64,000 bases of DNA from Allohahella sp002354735 (GTDB lineage Bacteria; Pseudomonadota; Gammaproteobacteria; Pseudomonadales; Oleiphilaceae). The notes beneath the pieces are model-generated. The model ran no database searches. It saw only the letters and a program-made list of their open reading frames with translations, and was not told where the DNA came from. Where the stretch lies: positions 1,240,001-1,304,000 of the forward strand of contig NZ_CP172312.1 of NCBI RefSeq assembly GCF_047946665.1, given 5' to 3'. This document shows positions 59,743 to 64,000 of this stretch, in pieces (position 1 is the stretch's first letter; every line of letters starts with the position of its first letter). A program made the position numbers and the translations under genes.

Positions 59743-61371
59743 ATGAGTGTTATGCCGAGATCTCCATCCAATAGCGCTGACGCCTCGGCTGTGCCGCTGA
59801 CTAGTATTCGCGAGGAGCCCCTTGCGGACCTTGTGCCCGAATACTGCGAGTCTGAAATCGCCAATACTACGCAATTTTCCGCTGCTGACCTGAGTTCGTC
59901 GTTGCTCGATGCCTCGCTCGGGACTGCTGTGCTGGTCGGTGATTCACTGGTCTATCAGCTCGCAAACCGCGCCTATTGTGAGATCGTCGGTCGCAACGAC
60001 CTGCTGGGTCACCGTTTCGATGATGTCTATCCCGAGTTGGTCGACACCGCAGTAAGAGCTGCACTTCAGTCCGTCCTTGAAACCGGCCGGTCCGGGGTCT
60101 CAAGCGAGATGCCTGTTTGCCTGCATATGGATGGGCAGGATCAGGACCGCTACTTCACCTGCAATATTACACCGCTTCGCCGAGCTGCCGGACAGGTCTA
60201 TGGTGTAATGCTCATCATGGTGGATAGCACTGAGCAGGTTTTGGCGAGGCGGGCCACGGAGCGTCTGAATGAGGAGCTCCGGCTGGCTTCGCGCAGCAAG
60301 GATGACTTTCTGGCGATGCTGGGTCATGAGCTGCGTAATCCGCTTACGCCGATCGTAACTGCACTGGAATTGATGAAGCTGAAGTATCCCGAGGTCCAAC
60401 AGGAGCAGGTCATTATTCGGCGCCAGGTCGACCACCTCGTTCGCCTCGTAGACGATCTGCTCGATGTGTCCAAGATCACCCGTGGCAAACTTGAGCTGAG
60501 AGTCGAGACAGTGGACCTGCGGGAGATGCTTGGCAGAGCTGTAGAAATGGCAGCGGACCTGTTTGAGAAGAAGAATCAACGCCTCAAGGTTGATGTGCCG
60601 AGTATGGTCTGGCGTGGCGATCCGGCGCGGATGGCACAGGTCGTGGCCAATCTCTTGACCAATGCCTCGCGATACACGCCTGAGGGCGGAGATGTTCAGC
60701 TCCGGGCGCTTGCCACAGCTGCAGAGCTCATCATCATCGTCGAAGACAATGGCGTCGGTATCTCCGCCGCACTCTTGCCGGATATATTCGAGCTGTTCGT
60801 CCAGGGAAGGCGCAGTGTCGACCGGGCCGAAGGTGGCCTGGGTATTGGCCTTGCGCTGGTTAGGAATCTGGTGCACCTGCACGGGGGCCGGGTTTGGGCG
60901 GAAAGTAATGGCGAAGGGCAGGGCAGCACGTTTACTGTGAGCTTACCCCTGCAGCTGCAGGGGCAAGCCGGAGATACGGCGCTGGCTGAAAGCAGGCCAT
61001 ATGTTGACAACCGGCATCGTCGTATTCTCGTGGTCGATGACAATCGGGATGCCGTTGAAGCGCTTGCCGACTTGCTGGGCATGCATGGATACCATGTCGC
61101 CATCGCCTACGATCCGGCTCAGGCGCAAGAGATTTTTGCTCGAGAAAGTTTCGATGTTGCCATCCTCGATATCGCCTTGCCAGGCATGGACGGCTACGAT
61201 CTGGCTCTGCGCCTGCGCAGTTTGGACACCGACGGCGCCTGCCGGCTCATCGCGCTGTCAGGCTTCGGTCAGGCTCATGACAAGCTGCGCAGCAAACAGG
61301 CGGGATTCGCTGAACATCTCGTCAAGCCTGTGGATAGCCAGAGGCTACTGACGCTCCTGGACAGCCTGTGA
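59743..61371 (+). CDS. PAS-histidine kinase-receiver hybrid
   Basis: A 542-residue soluble hybrid kinase: N-terminal PAS (about 45-170), HisKA with H195 in MLGHELRNPLTP, an ATPase domain with GGLGIGLALVRNL, and one C-terminal receiver (ILVVDDNRDA, phospho-acceptor Asp in VAILDIALPGMDGYD, LVKPVD). No membrane segment. It diverges from the Hen1-like gene with a 140-base gap. No partner response regulator is adjacent. Confidence 0.88.
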   Translation: MSVMPRSPSNSADASAVPLTSIREEPLADLVPEYCESEIANTTQFSAADLSSSLLDASLGTAVLVGDSLVYQLANRAYCEIVGRNDLLGHRFDDVYPELVDTAVRAALQSVLETGRSGVSSEMPVCLHMDGQDQDRYFTCNITPLRRAAGQVYGVMLIMVDSTEQVLARRATERLNEELRLASRSKDDFLAMLGHELRNPLTPIVTALELMKLKYPEVQQEQVIIRRQVDHLVRLVDDLLDVSKITRGKLELRVETVDLREMLGRAVEMAADLFEKKNQRLKVDVPSMVWRGDPARMAQVVANLLTNASRYTPEGGDVQLRALATAAELIIIVEDNGVGISAALLPDIFELFVQGRRSVDRAEGGLGIGLALVRNLVHLHGGRVWAESNGEGQGSTFTVSLPLQLQGQAGDTALAESRPYVDNRHRRILVVDDNRDAVEALADLLGMHGYHVAIAYDPAQAQEIFARESFDVAILDIALPGMDGYDLALRLRSLDTDGACRLIALSGFGQAHDKLRSKQAGFAEHLVKPVDSQRLLTLLDSL

Positions 61372-61393
61372 CCGGCGCCAGCTGAAGCAGTAT

Positions 61394-61720
61394 TCAGGCA
61401 GGCATGCACTCAGTTCTCGCCGCAGCCGAGCGAAGGTGATGAGCCAGGGACTTTGCGCTCAGTCTGTCGAAGTCGAACTCGCAATCGAAGTAATCATTTT
61501 CCAGTCCAAGCAACCAGCACATCTTGTTCCTGTCCATCACTGCCACGAATTCATAGTTGCTGTGACTGATATGCAGCGCGAAAGCGCAACCTTCGACGTC
61601 CTGACTGAAAGCTGTATCGCTGTCTATTTTCGCTCCAGGCAGTGATTGCTGAATGACTTCCTTTACAACGCCCAATGCTGACATGCCTGCCTTCCTCAAA
61701 AGTTCCGTGAATTCCATCAC
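61394..61720 (-). CDS. Unrecognised 108-residue protein
   Basis: A short cytoplasmic protein with no signal peptide or membrane helix. The start is GTG-ATG (61720/61717) and there is no strong ribosome site. Features visible: an amphipathic N-terminal helix (about 3-25), three cysteines, and an acidic aromatic stretch (ENDYFDCEFDFDRL). I know no family. It converges on the hybrid kinase gene, 22 bases away. Probably real, but the support is only its length and position. Confidence 0.5.
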   Translation of the reverse strand: MMEFTELLRKAGMSALGVVKEVIQQSLPGAKIDSDTAFSQDVEGCAFALHISHSNYEFVAVMDRNKMCWLLGLENDYFDCEFDFDRLSAKSLAHHLRSAAARTECMPA

Positions 61721-61810
61721 AACATTAAAACTGTAGAGGGCTGATTCTACAATGTTTCTGGACCCGATTTCATGAGCCGGACAGGATAGGGAGTTAGCGA
61801 AGAGCAGAGC

Positions 61811-62317
61811 CTATTCGTAGGCCAGCGCCCAACCGCTGGCCAGCAGCTTGTCGTCGATAGCCAGGAACACCAGGCGGTCATGCCGTCCGCGCCAGTTGTA
61901 AATGAGTAGCTCACCAGCCTGCGTTGCCTGCCCCGTCTGCCATTCTACCTGACTCAGCAAGGCAGTCCCGCCAGCGGAACCACCCGCCATTTGCTCATCG
62001 GCTTTGCCGAGCAGTCTGAGCAGGCAGTCGACACTGAGTTCACGTTCGATGGCATCTTTGGCCAGCTTCTGCATCAGCTTGTGCTTTTTGCCGTCATAAG
62101 CGTCGACCTCCGGACGCCAGCCTGCGCCATCGAAATGGCCTGGAGTAGTGCGAAGTTCTCGAAAATCGTCAGCGGCGGCCTGCAGTTGAGGGTCCGAGCA
62201 GGCCGCCGCTGATTCGGTCTTGCTATGTTTAGATCCCGTCTGCGCTGGGGCACTGAGAGCCGTGAGCGCTACGAACGCAAGCGGACCAGAAATTCGAAAA
62301 TGAGAGCTGTTGGGCAT
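61811..62317 (-). CDS. Exported protein of unknown function
   Basis: A 168-residue protein with an N-terminal hydrophobic stretch (about 9-25) ending in SAPAQ that looks like a signal peptide, then a Ser/Lys linker and a soluble domain rich in Lys, Asp and Gly with a single Cys pair region (ACSDP and VDCLL). The last 70 residues look beta-rich (ELLIYNWRGRHDRLVFLAI). I do not recognise a family. Likely periplasmic and monocistronic. Confidence 0.6.
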   Translation of the reverse strand: MPNSSHFRISGPLAFVALTALSAPAQTGSKHSKTESAAACSDPQLQAAADDFRELRTTPGHFDGAGWRPEVDAYDGKKHKLMQKLAKDAIERELSVDCLLRLLGKADEQMAGGSAGGTALLSQVEWQTGQATQAGELLIYNWRGRHDRLVFLAIDDKLLASGWALAYE

Positions 62318-62638
62318 ACCTGGACCTGCGCTTGTGTTTTTGTTGTTTTTGACAACTGGAGCCGTTAATAATAGACCCTAGAATGAACGATAATTAATAG
62401 AGCCATCAATCGCCTGGCAGCGATAACTGAGCCGAATTCTCGTTTGTTCAAGCCAGTGGCGAAGTCGCTGACGGCTGGGTTTACGTCCCGAATAGCCGAA
62501 TCGGCCTTTAGGCAGTTAGCAAGAATTGAGTGGTTTCTTCTACGAAGGCTTTCAGGGTGCCAATGGTGGTTCTGCCCCACAAGGGGTTTTATCCACGTGC
62601 TCCGACCAGGAGCAAAGCCTTCACAAGAGACTACTATA
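62318..62638. other. Non-coding stretch before the M14 carboxypeptidase gene
   Basis: A 321-base gap between divergent genes. I see no convincing coding frame. It contains a possible -35 TTGACA at 62349-62354 with no good -10 at the right distance, and a T-rich run at about 62335-62350 next to the minus-strand gene's start. Beyond that nothing stands out. Confidence 0.35.
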
Positions 62639-64000
62639 ATGAAAAAAGCTCGATTACGCCCCCTCAGCCTCATCATCATGGCGATCGCGGCCGGCGCCGC
62701 AGCGCCGATGTCCGCCTTGGCGCATCAGGATGACGTAGCACAACTCGCTGCACAGGAAATGGCCGCCGCCGATACGGTGTACAAGGTTCATTTTCCAAAC
62801 CTCAAACTCGCACGGAAAGCCGCAATCTCGTTCCACGCCAATCTCTTGGCGTCGAACTATGACGAGGGTTATCTCGTTATGGAACTGAACGAGCGAGAGC
62901 AGGCCAAGCTGAGCCGATTCGGTTTCACCTTTGAGCCGGCCACTGAATGGGTCGAGAAACGCAATCAGGTCCTCACGACCATGCAGGAAATGACTCAGCT
63001 GCGGCAGGAGCTCAGATCTTCCGGCGACGGTGCCATGATAGCCCAGGACGTTGCACTGCGCGGCATCCCTGGTTATGAGTGCTACGAGACCGTAGAAGAA
63101 ACATTCGCTGTCGCTGGAGATATGGTGGCGACTTACCCGAATCTGGCGACATGGATTGACGTCGGTAATTCGTGGGAAAAAAACCAGGGGCTTGGTGGGC
63201 ACGATATCCGCGTGCTCAAGCTGACAAACCGGAGTACAGGCGGTCAAAAGCCGATACTGTTCATCAACAGTGCCATCCATGCCCGTGAGTTTACCACTGC
63301 GCCCCTGACGCTGGACTTCGCTCGCACCCTGCTCAGTGGCTACGGCACTGACGCCGATATCACCTGGATCCTGGATCATCATGAAGTGCACCTCATGCTG
63401 CATACCAATCCCGATGGCCGAAAAAAGGCTGAAACCGGCATCCTCTGGCGCAAGAACACCAACCAGAATTACTGCGGCTCGACCAGCAACAAGCGCGGCG
63501 CTGACCTGAACCGCAACTTCACCTTCGGCTGGAACAGTGCCAATGGCTCCAGTGGTGATCAGTGCAACGACACCTACCGAGGACCGCGACCTGGTTCTGA
63601 GCCGGAAACGCAGGCCATCGAGAGCTATGTCCGCAGCATCTTCCCTGACCGCCGCGGCTCTGGCAAGAACGATGCGGCGCCGGCAGACACCAGCGGTATT
63701 CACCTCGATATTCACAGTTACAGCGAACTCGTGCTGTGGCCGTGGGGCGATACCAGTACAGCTGCACCTAACGGCCAGGCTCTGCAGACACTGGGTCGTA
63801 AGTTCGCCTGGTTCAACGGCTATACGCCGCAGCAATCCATTGGTCTATATCCCACCGACGGCACCAGCGATGGTGTGAGTTACGGGGAGCTCGGCGTGGC
63901 CGCGTATACCTTCGAACTCGGCACAGACTTCTTCCAGAGCTGCTCGGTGTATGATGGCAAGATCAAGCCAGACAACCTGCGCGCACTTATCTACGCGGCG
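62639..64000 (+). CDS. Exported M14 zinc carboxypeptidase, 5' part
   Basis: The gene runs off the right edge; 454 codons are present. It begins with a signal peptide (MKKARLRPLSLIIMAIAAG, cleavage near SALAHQ), then a pro-like region (about 30-140) and the M14 peptidase domain. Zinc ligands H and E are in AIHAREFT, the third His in LDIHSYSELVLWPWG, and the catalytic Glu in YTFELGTDFF; Arg and Asn substrate-binding residues lie in LNRNF. It should remove C-terminal residues from peptides outside the cytoplasm. The long minus-strand open frame here is a shadow. Confidence 0.88.
   Translation, partial: MKKARLRPLSLIIMAIAAGAAAPMSALAHQDDVAQLAAQEMAAADTVYKVHFPNLKLARKAAISFHANLLASNYDEGYLVMELNEREQAKLSRFGFTFEPATEWVEKRNQVLTTMQEMTQLRQELRSSGDGAMIAQDVALRGIPGYECYETVEETFAVAGDMVATYPNLATWIDVGNSWEKNQGLGGHDIRVLKLTNRSTGGQKPILFINSAIHAREFTTAPLTLDFARTLLSGYGTDADITWILDHHEVHLMLHTNPDGRKKAETGILWRKNTNQNYCGSTSNKRGADLNRNFTFGWNSANGSSGDQCNDTYRGPRPGSEPETQAIESYVRSIFPDRRGSGKNDAAPADTSGIHLDIHSYSELVLWPWGDTSTAAPNGQALQTLGRKFAWFNGYTPQQSIGLYPTDGTSDGVSYGELGVAAYTFELGTDFFQSCSVYDGKIKPDNLRALIYAA

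Noticed and set aside
62654..63835. Long minus-strand open frame of 393 codons
   Set aside because: It lies opposite the M14 carboxypeptidase, whose signal peptide, zinc ligands and catalytic Glu are all intact on the plus strand. The minus-strand protein has no recognisable motifs.
1..64000. CRISPR arrays, insertion sequences, integrases, tRNA genes, phage or toxin-antitoxin modules
   Set aside because: I looked for regularly spaced repeats, transposase and integrase motifs and tRNA-like folds and found none I could support.

Overview
The window reads as about 64 kb of gammaproteobacterial chromosome. The evidence is the lapB-pyrF junction at the left edge, an opgG/opgH pair, mqo, bfd with bacterioferritins, copA-cueR and an HME-type RND system. 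Gene density is high, GC content is moderately high, and there is no sign of phage, insertion sequences, integrases, CRISPR or tRNA/rRNA genes. Exported and Na+-linked functions (NhaB, SulP, an M14 carboxypeptidase) suit a free-living aquatic or marine heterotroph, but I cannot name the genus.

Layout. 1-3.3 kb: lapB 3' end, pyrF, ilvD, DUF423 membrane protein. 3.3-4.6 kb: iron storage on the minus strand, with two complementary bacterioferritin subunits followed by bfd behind its own Fur-like box. 4.9-9.0 kb: opgG, an unnamed small gene and opgH, all overlapping (osmoregulated periplasmic glucans). 9.1-13.3 kb: an ArsC/Spx-like protein, mqo and an isolated EF-G gene. 13.3-18.2 kb: an acyl-CoA synthetase and a CHASE-PAS-GGDEF-EAL protein whose EAL half looks dead. 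18.5-21.2 kb: an ABC exporter and a DUF4382 lipoprotein. 21.3-23.7 kb: egtB-egtD (ergothioneine). 23.7-26.2 kb: lemA and an M48 protease. 26.4-31.7 kb: a class V aminotransferase, an aldehyde dehydrogenase, a DJ-1/PfpI protein, a dienelactone hydrolase and a TSUP permease. 31.7-41.0 kb: signalling, comprising a periplasmic-binding-domain hybrid kinase with a free binding protein beside it, an acyl-CoA dehydrogenase overlapping a second hybrid kinase, and a lipase-like hydrolase.

41.2-54.7 kb is copper-rich. It holds a CueR-type promoter, copA, cueR and an overlapping ATP-grasp-like gene of unknown role, then an exported DsrE-like protein, a possible catalase-fold protein, a universal stress protein, a small exported Cys/Met/His protein and a cusC-cusB-cusA efflux operon in which CusB carries a C-terminal CusF-like domain. 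54.8-58.7 kb is a minus-strand nhaB-sulP-usp cluster; the usp gene has a clear one-base frameshift just before its conserved C-terminus. 59.0-64.0 kb: a stand-alone Hen1-like RNA 2'-O-methyltransferase, a third hybrid kinase, two small unknown genes and the start of an exported M14 zinc carboxypeptidase that runs off the right edge.

The items most worth following up are the solitary Hen1 domain with no Pnkp partner, the ATP-grasp gene translationally tied to cueR, the split-function bacterioferritin pair, the extra gene between opgG and opgH, and the frameshifted usp gene. I did not find a clear-cut new defence or mobile system.
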